Source: Pedobacter sp. W3I1 (GTDB lineage Bacteria > Bacteroidota > Bacteroidia > Sphingobacteriales > Sphingobacteriaceae). From it: 64,000 nt of DNA. This document shows positions 56,584 through 64,000 of the stretch, in pieces (within the stretch, counting starts at the first letter, position 1; every line of letters starts with the position of its first letter). The notes under the pieces were generated by a model that saw only the letters and a list, made by a program, of their open reading frames with translations, made no database searches and was not told the DNA's origin. The translations under genes were made by a program, and so were the position numbers. The stretch covers positions 434,001 through 498,000 of the forward strand of contig NZ_JAUSXN010000001.1 of assembly GCF_030816015.1 (NCBI RefSeq), given 5' to 3'.

Positions 56584-56787
56584 TTTAAGGGCTTAATGTG
56601 CTAGCTAAGACCTGAAAAAGCAATGGTGTGCAAAATGACTGATCCCAGGTGTTTGCAAGTAGCCTGGCCGTTTTATATCTCCGCAGGAAGGTAGCTTTTA
56701 GCCAGGTAATCATTATTTTTGGTTCAATGCAACGTTCCGGAGTTTCCGGGCGTCTTTGTTTAAGCCTGAACCTTAAACCAATTGAAA

Positions 56788-58362
56788 ATGAAACATCCTG
56801 TTCTATTGTTAATGTTTTTTCCAGCAACCCTTTCATTTGCCGAAAAGAGGCTGAAAGTTGTTAAGGCAACTTCAACCAGTGTTAACAGCCTTAAGGGGGG
56901 CAGGCAGAAACCCCATCAATTATCCGCCTGCCTGATTGTGTTATTTGCAATTTTCATTTTTAACAATACCCTTGCCCAATCTACCGTGCAGGAGCGGATT
57001 AGGCAGGTTGAAAACGGGCTTACAGAGAACATCCAAACCGGCGATTCTGCTCCTTCGAATTTGCAGGAACGGATGAAACATTTTAAGGTTCAGGGGCTCA
57101 GCATTGCGGTGATTAAAGATTATAAAGTCGACTTTGCAAAGGGTTATGGCTTTGCTGATGCAGCACATCATATTCCGGTAAGCGATAAAACACTTTTTCA
57201 GGCCGCATCCATCAGTAAATCGCTGAACAGCCTGGCCATATTAAAGCTTTTTAAGGATCGAAACCTCGATTTATATGCAGATATCAATCATTATCTCAAA
57301 AGCTGGAAATTCCCTTACGATTCGATTTCCAAGGGGAAGAAAATCAGTATGGCAAATCTGCTCAGCCATACTGCAGGGTTGAATGTACATGGCTTTGGGG
57401 GTTATGAGGCAGGTAAACCGCTACCATCGGTCGTCCAGATTTTAAACGGCGAATCGCCGGCCAATTCAGATGCGGTACGTTCACTGTTTGTTCCCGGAAC
57501 CGGCCAGGAATATTCCGGAGGGGGAACAACGATTTCCCAGCTGATACTAACCGATATTACCGGACAAAGGTACGAAACCTATTTAACGGAGCAGGTACTA
57601 AAGCCATTGGGCATGCTTAGCAGCACTTTTGCACAGCCACCCCTGGGCGTCAGGCAGGAATTGCTGTCTGCAGGATTCGACGGGGATGGAAAAGAGGTGA
57701 AGGGCAAATATCATATTTATCCAGAGCAGGCTGCTGCCGGTTTATGGACAAATCCCGGGGATCTGGCCAAATATATCATCGAGACCCAGCTGGCTTATCA
57801 GGGTAAATCGGCCAGGGTTCTCGATCAACAGCACACAAAGTTACGCCTTAGTCCGTATATGAATAACAATGGCGCTGCATTAGGTGTTTTTGTAGAGGAT
57901 TACAATGGCATAAAATACTTTGGCCATGGTGCCGGCAATGCGGGATTCACCGGCGGCTACTATGGGAGCTTTGAGGGTGGAAATGGTTTGATCATTATGG
58001 TTAATTCAGATAACGGGGAAATTATTCAGGAGCTGATCAACAGCATTTCCACCGTATATGGTTTTAAGGGCTTAAGCAAGACCAAAAAGGTCACGCTTGC
58101 TGACATTCCTGACCAGGAGCTGGACCGTTATCTTGGTAATTACCAGCTTACCCCCGAACTTGTATTAACCGTAAGCCGTGAGGGTAAAAAGGTTTTCGTA
58201 CAGGCAACCGGGCAGCCCGAAATAGAGGCCTTTGCAGAAAGCACTAACAAGTTCTTTTTTAAAACGATCCAGGCAAGTATGGAGTTTGTAAAAGATGAGC
58301 GGGGATTAATAAAAGAGATGATTTTTATACAAGGCCGGACCATCCACGCGAAGAGATTGTAA
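56788..58362 (+). CDS. Serine hydrolase, class C beta-lactamase / penicillin-binding protein-like
   Basis: 524 residues from ATG 56788. The SxxK nucleophile is ASISKSLN (S141, K144), HTAGLNVHGFGG follows, and HGAGNAGFTGG is the late KTG-equivalent region; the usual YxN is YSG in GQEYSGGGTT. A lipocalin-like C-terminal domain (RYLGNYQLTPELVLTVSREGKKVF) is present. The N-terminus is odd: a first hydrophobic stretch (LLLMFFPATLSFA) and a second better signal peptide at about 47-66 (LSACLIVLFAIFIFNNTLAQ). The second may be the true one, with a non-ATG start. GC content appears higher than in adjacent genes, possibly acquired. Role: periplasmic esterase or D-Ala peptidase. Confidence 0.85.
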   Translation: MKHPVLLLMFFPATLSFAEKRLKVVKATSTSVNSLKGGRQKPHQLSACLIVLFAIFIFNNTLAQSTVQERIRQVENGLTENIQTGDSAPSNLQERMKHFKVQGLSIAVIKDYKVDFAKGYGFADAAHHIPVSDKTLFQAASISKSLNSLAILKLFKDRNLDLYADINHYLKSWKFPYDSISKGKKISMANLLSHTAGLNVHGFGGYEAGKPLPSVVQILNGESPANSDAVRSLFVPGTGQEYSGGGTTISQLILTDITGQRYETYLTEQVLKPLGMLSSTFAQPPLGVRQELLSAGFDGDGKEVKGKYHIYPEQAAAGLWTNPGDLAKYIIETQLAYQGKSARVLDQQHTKLRLSPYMNNNGAALGVFVEDYNGIKYFGHGAGNAGFTGGYYGSFEGGNGLIIMVNSDNGEIIQELINSISTVYGFKGLSKTKKVTLADIPDQELDRYLGNYQLTPELVLTVSREGKKVFVQATGQPEIEAFAESTNKFFFKTIQASMEFVKDERGLIKEMIFIQGRTIHAKRL

Positions 58363-58630
58363 TTTCAAACGCACATAGTTTTTGGAAAGTCCATTTTCAT
58401 AAATAAGCAACCAATATAACTGTAGGGGCGCTAATCATCTCAAATGATGTGTATGCACGGTATGCTCAATAATAATTAATTATTTAAAAGATCGGTTAAA
58501 ACTGATGATTCTTTATTAATTGAAAGAGATAAAATATGTATTTGTTTAAAGCATATCTTTTTTCGAGCTCCGTCACTTCCATCCGGTTCTAAAAATTAAA
58601 TCAAAAATTTTATCGCCTTTAATTTTCCCT

Positions 58631-58675
58631 TTACGGTTTTCCGTAAGGATTGCCCTTACTATGCTTATACTTTTG
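58631..58675 (+). promoter_or_regulatory. Promoter region of the tubulin-like operon with hairpin
   Basis: A perfect hairpin TTACGG-TTTT-CCGTAA at 58631-58646 precedes the -7 box TACTTTTG at 58668-58675 (consensus TAnnTTTG), with TTG at 58650-58652. The ATG follows 40 bp later. The remaining gap 58363-58630 shows no gene; the hairpin may end readthrough from the hydrolase gene. Confidence 0.45.
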
Positions 58676-58715
58676 ATTAACTAAACAATACTAAAAGCAT
58701 TAAAATTTATAAATT

Positions 58716-60254
58716 ATGAAAACAGGCAATACCCTGAATTTTTTCAGGATAATGGGATTACTGGGCTTATTTGCAATTTCAGCATGTAAAGGTTCTGGAG
58801 GATCCAAATCAGAAGATCCGTTTGCTGCTACAAATTTCAACTTTTATGATCAGGATTTAGGAAAGCGTGTCGAAGCATACAATAAGGCCAAAACCCCAGG
58901 TAATAATCCGAAAAGAGGTACCCCTGCACTTTATATTGATTTTTCATCTGGTATAAATAAGGCTTTTAATGATCCTACGATTAAAAGTATGATGTCGACC
59001 TGCTTCAATACCGTTCTCGCCCAACAATTTGAAGTTTACAAATTAGGTTCCAAAAAAATATCATTATTAAACGTAGCCAATACAACCGAATTGGGCCAAC
59101 AGGTAAGTGACCCAAAGCAATACGTTGATATTTGGGCACCTTTACAAGCTACAGTAGAGAAAATTGTTGCCGGCAACAACGATGCGCTCCTGATTACTGA
59201 TTTTGAGGAGTGGCAAAATAACATAGAGGTTACCAATACGGCCTTTTTAAAAATCCCCTTCTCCAAATGGCTTGCAAAAGGAAATGCGGTCCATTTTTTT
59301 ATTGCAGATTATAAAGAAGGAAAGGTTAACAAACATCTTTACTTTACCATATTCAGCTGTGGTAATCCCGATGCAGGAAGCATGATTTCAAAACTCGAAT
59401 CAAAACTTTCGCCATCAACAACCAGATTTGATTTATCGAACAGTGCTTATAAGCTATCTACAACGTATCCTTCAGAAAAATCAGGTGGTATTTTTTATGA
59501 TGAAAGTGCAAAATCAGATAAGGCAAAAAACGTTCTCGATTTAAAAGATGGTTACATTAACGGCCTTAAAAACGGGCACAACTTTGAGTTTTATCCACTT
59601 GGTTTAGATTGGGAAAACATCGATCAACTGCATAGTACATACGCTGGCCAAAATCAATTTAACGATTTCTTCCGGAAACTGTTTATCGATCTGAGTAATG
59701 GGGATAGTTACGCTTTTGGAAACTTCGGCGTAAAAGTTTCGGATGTGACAGCTGATTTCGAAAATTTTGCCAAAGCTGAAGAGGCTAAAAAACATCAGCC
59801 AAAATTAACCAAAGGAAATAATGGCGAGGCCAAGTTCTCTGACAAAGAAAGTGATGCAATTGCACGCGAATGTTATAATACCGAAGGGAAATTAAAGGAG
59901 CAATGGATTTACAAACCACAGGCAGGAAGCCCAATAAATGAGGTTTTTACCTTAAACCAAACCCTGTTTACAAATACCAAAGCGCTAAATCCAAAACATG
60001 TTGAACTTGGTGTTTCTTTTGACCCTAAGTTCAGTCTCGCCAACATCCATAATCCTGATGGATTAGTTAAGGTGGATGTTTTATTAAATGCTGCCACACC
60101 TAGTCTGCAAGGCACAAAAATGTCAAAATTCGAGTGGATTAATGCCAAAAGCACCCCCAATACCGCTTTATCCGAATCTATAAAAAACACCTTACAGGAA
60201 CTTAAACCTGTAGATAAAGTAGTGCACTCATACTATATCAAAACTAAACAGTAA
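58716..60254 (+). CDS. Lipoprotein with degenerate von Willebrand A-like domain
   Basis: 512 residues; lipobox FAISACKG near residue 24. I recognise no named family, but the pattern resembles a vWA domain at about residues 65-230: PALYIDFSSGIN (strand with D-F-S-S-G, cf. MIDAS DxSxS), QFEVYKLGS, NDALLITDFEEWQ (strand followed by TD) and NAVHFFIADYKEG. A second half with WIYKPQAGSP and VELGVSFDPKFSLANIHNPDGLVKVDVLL follows. It is the first gene of an operon with a small membrane protein (27 bp later) and a tubulin-like protein. vWA domains typically mediate metal-dependent protein contacts; here likely at the outer face of a membrane. Confidence 0.6.
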   Translation: MKTGNTLNFFRIMGLLGLFAISACKGSGGSKSEDPFAATNFNFYDQDLGKRVEAYNKAKTPGNNPKRGTPALYIDFSSGINKAFNDPTIKSMMSTCFNTVLAQQFEVYKLGSKKISLLNVANTTELGQQVSDPKQYVDIWAPLQATVEKIVAGNNDALLITDFEEWQNNIEVTNTAFLKIPFSKWLAKGNAVHFFIADYKEGKVNKHLYFTIFSCGNPDAGSMISKLESKLSPSTTRFDLSNSAYKLSTTYPSEKSGGIFYDESAKSDKAKNVLDLKDGYINGLKNGHNFEFYPLGLDWENIDQLHSTYAGQNQFNDFFRKLFIDLSNGDSYAFGNFGVKVSDVTADFENFAKAEEAKKHQPKLTKGNNGEAKFSDKESDAIARECYNTEGKLKEQWIYKPQAGSPINEVFTLNQTLFTNTKALNPKHVELGVSFDPKFSLANIHNPDGLVKVDVLLNAATPSLQGTKMSKFEWINAKSTPNTALSESIKNTLQELKPVDKVVHSYYIKTKQ

Positions 60255-60281
60255 TCTAAAATCATTAAAATAAATTCTAAA

Positions 60282-60620
60282 ATGGAATCAACTTCAGCTT
60301 ACATCATCTCGATCATTACCGCATTGATCTTTCTTCTTTTATCTGCCATCATTGCAAACGCCATCAAATTTGAAGGGGGGAGTAATCCCAAAGACCCACA
60401 GGCGCGTAAAACCTGGTTTTGGATATTAGCCATCTTAAATCCAGCTGCATGTTTTCTATTGGGCTATTATGCGTTCAAGCCAGACGCAAACATTATGGTA
60501 TTGAATAATTATGTAACAGCCTTGAGTATCGGTACAGCTATCGGTTTTATTCTCTACATCATCATCGGTTTTGTAATGAGCAAAATATTTGTCACCGGAA
60601 AAATCGGCCACTGGTTTTAA
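60282..60620 (+). CDS. Small integral membrane protein of the tubulin-like operon
   Basis: 112 residues with three hydrophobic helices: about 6-28 (YIISIITALIFLLLSAII), 45-66 (TWFWILAILNPAACFLLGYY) and 77-104 (VTALSIGTAIGFILYIIIGFV), joined by a short hydrophilic loop KFEGGSNPKDPQARK. No family recognised. It lies 27 bp after the lipoprotein gene and 18 bp before the tubulin-like gene, so the three are surely cotranscribed. It could anchor the cytoplasmic tubulin-like protein to the inner membrane or link it to the lipoprotein; this is inference. Confidence 0.65.
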   Translation: MESTSAYIISIITALIFLLLSAIIANAIKFEGGSNPKDPQARKTWFWILAILNPAACFLLGYYAFKPDANIMVLNNYVTALSIGTAIGFILYIIIGFVMSKIFVTGKIGHWF

Positions 60621-60638
60621 CCCTAATCAAAAACATCA

Positions 60639-62282
60639 ATGGATAAATTATTCGTAATCGCGATAGGCGGTACCGGGATGCGCTGTTTGGAAGCCTTTAC
60701 CCACTTGTGTGGAATCGGAATGTTCGACAATCAGGAGATCGAAATCCTTACGCTTGATACCGATCAGAATAACGGGAACAAAGGACGGGTTGAAGAACTG
60801 ATCGGCCTTTATAACCGGATCAAAACAACCGGTACAAGTGTAGGCGGAACACCAAATGCAAATACTTTCTTTTCAGCCAAACTGAATTTACACCGGTTTT
60901 TTACCAATTATGCCGGCCCTGGAAGGGAAACTTATAAAAATATTAGCAAAATTACCACGGGCTCACCCGAGCAGCAGAAAGCTAATAAATTAATCTCCGA
61001 TCTGTTTTTGGACAATGGCTCAGTACAGGAATTTTCATTGGATCATGGCTACCGGGCCCAAACCCACCTGGGTTCTATGCTGATGTATCATGGCATTGTA
61101 GAAGCAGCGCGGAATATTATAAAAGGTTCTGCGGTACAATTGCAGGAAAGGGAATTAGATGCTTTTATGGGCAAACTGGAAAGTGCCGGTGCAAATGCGA
61201 GGCTTTTTATTTTTGGGTCTATATTTGGTGGTACAGGCGCATCTTCTATTCCGGTAATTCCAAAGGCGTTACAGGATTTCGTAAAAATCCGTTCTAACGG
61301 TAATGCCAGTATCGATTTTGCTAAAGCCAAATTTGGCTCTACATTATTAACAGAGTATTTTACCTTTAACAAACCCGATGATAAACAAAAGGCGAGCAAA
61401 GCAAATAGTGTAATCGCCGATTCATCATTCTTTCCTTTAAACAGTCAGGCTGCGCTGCAGTTTTATCAGAGCGATCCTACGGTTCAGAAGTGTTATAAGC
61501 TATTGTACCATATCGGCTGGCCGATAGAAAGCAAAAAAATTGATGGCAACAACATTTCCAATCAGACCATAACTGGAGGAAGCGAGCAAAAAAACCCATG
61601 TCATATTACAGAATTATTATGTGCCTGTGCAGCATACGATTTCTTTACCCGAAACGATGGTTTAAACAGTGCAAAAGCAGATTATCTGTATAAAGCAGTA
61701 GAATTTAAAGATAATTCGTTCAATTTCTCTTTTGACGACTTTATAGGCAATGAAAATAAATCAGGTGAAATATTTGTAAATAAACTCGGCGCCTTTTTCT
61801 CGCTGGCACACATTTCTTTAACCAAAAACGGTGGCGCTTTTGATGATGCAGGTATAAAAGGTTTCATCAAACAATGTGAGAATCAAAAACTCAACCAGTA
61901 CAGTACCATTACCGATGCAGAATGTAAAGATATAAACGAATACTTTAAACTCTTTGCCTACACATTCAAAGATGCCAAATTTATACCGGGCTGGCTTTAC
62001 CAGGTGAGAAACTCTGTTGCCCCAGGCAGGTTCCTCTTTGATAGCAAGGCATTCCCTGATAACCCTTCCGAGCTAAAAAAACTGGATGTTGGAACCATTT
62101 TCCTGGATGAAAAACATCATTGGAGTAAAGGAGGGCTTTTTAGGGACCGCTATGATCTTTTCGTCGAAAAACTGATCAATACCAATCCCAAAGAAGAGCA
62201 AAAAGTAAATACCACCAAGGAGAAATTCCTTGCGCACATTTTTAATGCACTTACCATTTCACAAAACTTCGATATAAACTAA
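60639..62282 (+). CDS. Tubulin/FtsZ-like protein (Tubulin_2 family)
   Basis: 547 residues. Start MDKLFVIAIGGTGMRCLEAF is a Rossmann-type beta-strand and GTP-base loop, as in FtsZ/tubulin T1; LTLDTDQNNGNK follows (T2 region). The tubulin signature equivalent is FIFGSIFGGTGASSIP near residues 186-201, corresponding to GGGTGSG/T4. These are the marks of Tubulin_2 proteins (tubulin-like, longer than FtsZ), known from comparative genomics with vWA and membrane partners. GTPase activity and polymerisation are untested. The C-terminal ~250 residues (e.g. YTFKDAKFIPGWLYQVRNS) are unrecognised. A fourth gene begins 6 bp later. Confidence 0.78.
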   Translation: MDKLFVIAIGGTGMRCLEAFTHLCGIGMFDNQEIEILTLDTDQNNGNKGRVEELIGLYNRIKTTGTSVGGTPNANTFFSAKLNLHRFFTNYAGPGRETYKNISKITTGSPEQQKANKLISDLFLDNGSVQEFSLDHGYRAQTHLGSMLMYHGIVEAARNIIKGSAVQLQERELDAFMGKLESAGANARLFIFGSIFGGTGASSIPVIPKALQDFVKIRSNGNASIDFAKAKFGSTLLTEYFTFNKPDDKQKASKANSVIADSSFFPLNSQAALQFYQSDPTVQKCYKLLYHIGWPIESKKIDGNNISNQTITGGSEQKNPCHITELLCACAAYDFFTRNDGLNSAKADYLYKAVEFKDNSFNFSFDDFIGNENKSGEIFVNKLGAFFSLAHISLTKNGGAFDDAGIKGFIKQCENQKLNQYSTITDAECKDINEYFKLFAYTFKDAKFIPGWLYQVRNSVAPGRFLFDSKAFPDNPSELKKLDVGTIFLDEKHHWSKGGLFRDRYDLFVEKLINTNPKEEQKVNTTKEKFLAHIFNALTISQNFDIN

Positions 62283-62288
62283 AGAACC

Positions 62289-64000
62289 ATGTCAGATAAA
62301 AGAATCAAAGCCCTGGCGATAAAAGTTCATCCTAAAACAGAGCCGAACGGAGTCGAATTTGCCTGGGATAAAATTCCCCAGCTTGAAGTATTTACAAAGA
62401 ACATCCTGATACCAGAAATCGCTGTTGATCAGGACGGAAATTCTTCTGTTAATATCGGAACAATTGTATCTGGTATACCTTCTGTATTTGCCAGGGCCAA
62501 TTTATTCAAAAATGCCATAGATAATATTCGTGATAAAGATGCTGAAGCATCAGGTTTAATGTTGTTCTATAAGTCCCTGATCAGTGAATGGAAGGGATTG
62601 ATTAGTTGTATAGCCTTAAACTATAAAGATATAGAAACGAATAGGATTCATCTATCTTATTCAGACGGCGGCCATTTAAATACAACAGTAAATATATACG
62701 AACCAACTGGTGCATTTGGCAATATGCTATTCGAGCGAAAACCCTTATGGTGTGATCAATCTTTGGCAAATAATGCAGATAGAATACCCTTTATTGATGT
62801 AATGTCTTTTAAGGGTAACGTTATCGGTGGAACTTCTCCTGACAGTTTTGTTTTTACTTCGGTATCGTACCAGATTAAGGAAAAGTTCCCTTTCATCAAC
62901 GTACAGAACGGAAAATTTATCGATCCTTTACAATCTGAGATTAATTCGCAGGAACTTTTTACACTGTATGGTTACGCCAAACACATTCTGGATAATATTG
63001 AAAGGTTCAGGTTAAATTATGCCGGAGTAGAAGAACTGATAAGGCCTGAATATGGAAATATTTCGACCTGTATCCAGGCCTGGATGAACGATATGGTTAT
63101 TTATCAGCAGGCAAAGGGATATCCAAAACTTGATAAATCTACACCACCCGAAGTTGGCTCTTTATTCAATTATCCTTTTAGCCTACTTTTTAATTATTCT
63201 ACAGAATTATTTGGTTCGGAGGGGATTATCTATAGCGAATCGAAAGAAGGAAGTATCCTATTCGATCCGAAAGATTTACTGCTTCCGGATACTACCGAGA
63301 TTGCCCAGATCGATTTTAGCAGAGAAGGGATGGAAACCCGGAACTTTCTAAAATCAAAACCCATATTGCTATTGGCGGCCGAAACCAAGGGCCAGCTGAA
63401 CAGCTACGCTTATTTTACCCTCCCCTTAACACCGTTGGCTCTAAATGTTTTTGGTGCTACGCTTGACGCATTGGTGGGCATTTCGGAATCATCTAACGTA
63501 AAATCGCGGATTACCGCCATTTACGACCCAACGGATAAGGATGGCGAACGTTTAATCGTTCAGTTAAAACTATATACCGAAACCGGAAACGAGATTGTTA
63601 AAGAGGTAATTTATAAGGTAACCTCCGAATCGATCAGCGGGAAAGACATTTTAATGTGGCCTAATTTTATATCCAAACAATGGAACCGATATTTTCTTTA
63701 TTCAGAAATACCGCATAACGACGCTAAGTTTCAGGCTACGCCATTTATCGGAAATGTGGATGATGATTTTTTCAGGATAGTTTTAGATGAGAAGGGTTTC
63801 CCTTTATACCTCGCCAATAACGGAAAGGCAGCAGTTATTCCCGAAAAATACGGTAACATCAAAGCACAGCTTCATATTGCCTCGAACAATGCGGTGGCCG
63901 ACAATAAATACAAATACGAGATATACGAAAGTAATAAACCTTTTAAAGGGATAAAATTTGCACACGCTGGGGTTGATTGTGGTTTTGGGATTATCCGTTA
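62289..64000 (+). CDS. Large unrecognised protein of the tubulin-like operon (partial, runs off window)
   Basis: ATG 62289 opens a frame of 570 codons with no stop to the window end, starting MSDKRIKALAIKVHPKTE. No signal peptide or membrane helix is visible, so it is probably cytoplasmic. Motifs I can see: LMLFYKSLISEWKGLISCIAL, PFIDVMSFKGNVIGGTSPDSFVFTS, GYAKHILDNIERFRLNYAG and, at the very edge, AGVDCGFGIIR, which loosely resembles an actin/Hsp70 phosphate-1 loop (DxGxG) preceding a further domain. Not recognised as any family. 6 bp after the tubulin-like stop, so part of the same operon. Confidence 0.7.
   Translation, partial: MSDKRIKALAIKVHPKTEPNGVEFAWDKIPQLEVFTKNILIPEIAVDQDGNSSVNIGTIVSGIPSVFARANLFKNAIDNIRDKDAEASGLMLFYKSLISEWKGLISCIALNYKDIETNRIHLSYSDGGHLNTTVNIYEPTGAFGNMLFERKPLWCDQSLANNADRIPFIDVMSFKGNVIGGTSPDSFVFTSVSYQIKEKFPFINVQNGKFIDPLQSEINSQELFTLYGYAKHILDNIERFRLNYAGVEELIRPEYGNISTCIQAWMNDMVIYQQAKGYPKLDKSTPPEVGSLFNYPFSLLFNYSTELFGSEGIIYSESKEGSILFDPKDLLLPDTTEIAQIDFSREGMETRNFLKSKPILLLAAETKGQLNSYAYFTLPLTPLALNVFGATLDALVGISESSNVKSRITAIYDPTDKDGERLIVQLKLYTETGNEIVKEVIYKVTSESISGKDILMWPNFISKQWNRYFLYSEIPHNDAKFQATPFIGNVDDDFFRIVLDEKGFPLYLANNGKAAVIPEKYGNIKAQLHIASNNAVADNKYKYEIYESNKPFKGIKFAHAGVDCGFGIIR

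Overview
The window looks like a chromosomal segment of a Bacteroidota bacterium of the family Sphingobacteriaceae, most likely Pedobacter or a close relative. Reasons: five SusC/SusD outer-membrane pairs, a GldH lipoprotein, RicT/PSP1 next to holB, DUF2807 (head GIN domain) proteins, several promoters with the Bacteroidota -7 box TAnnTTTG, and many lipoproteins with a Cys-Lys-Lys start. Genus is an inference; no rRNA is present.

Layout. (1) 1-6.5 kb: the start of a frameshifted PchR-like AraC regulator facing a siderophore-interacting flavoprotein, with a 21-bp-phased direct repeat between them. Then follow minus-strand envelope genes (DUF3078 protein, a tiny HExxH protein, a carboxypeptidase-regulatory-like protein, two glucosaminidase/LysM proteins), an O-methyltransferase and ruvX. 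(2) 6.5-17.4 kb: a 200-bp imperfect palindrome, then holB (with a one-base frameshift), ricT and gldH, a TonB-dependent receptor, murF and an M14 carboxypeptidase. (3) 17.5-44.4 kb: five consecutive same-strand SusC/SusD pairs with a few small lipoproteins and no carbohydrate-active enzyme, sigma/anti-sigma pair or hybrid sensor. Repeated leaders, an orphan SusC start relic, and a doxX 3'-end relic between pairs 4 and 5 show that the array grew by duplication and recombination. (4) 44.4-49 kb: doxX, ldcA-like, metG, an SDR gene and tRNA-Arg(CCU). (5) 49-56.6 kb: an accessory region with decayed oxidoreductase fragments, an aldo/keto reductase-SDR-AraC operon, a broken hipB-hipS module with four operator-like palindromes at an exact 41-bp period, and a duplicated DUF2807 gene whose copies lie either side of a fimbrillin-type lipoprotein. 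(6) 56.7-64 kb: a class-C-beta-lactamase-like serine hydrolase, then an operon running off the right end that encodes a von Willebrand-A-like lipoprotein, a three-helix membrane protein, a tubulin/FtsZ-like protein and a large unrecognised protein.

Most noteworthy: the vWA-like/membrane/tubulin-like operon (a candidate uncharacterised envelope or cytoskeletal system), the 41-bp-phased operator array before hipB, and the mosaic SusC array in which the leader and N-terminal domain evolve separately from the barrel and its SusD partner. Two single-base frameshifts (AraC regulator and holB) may be assembly errors and should be checked before being called biology.
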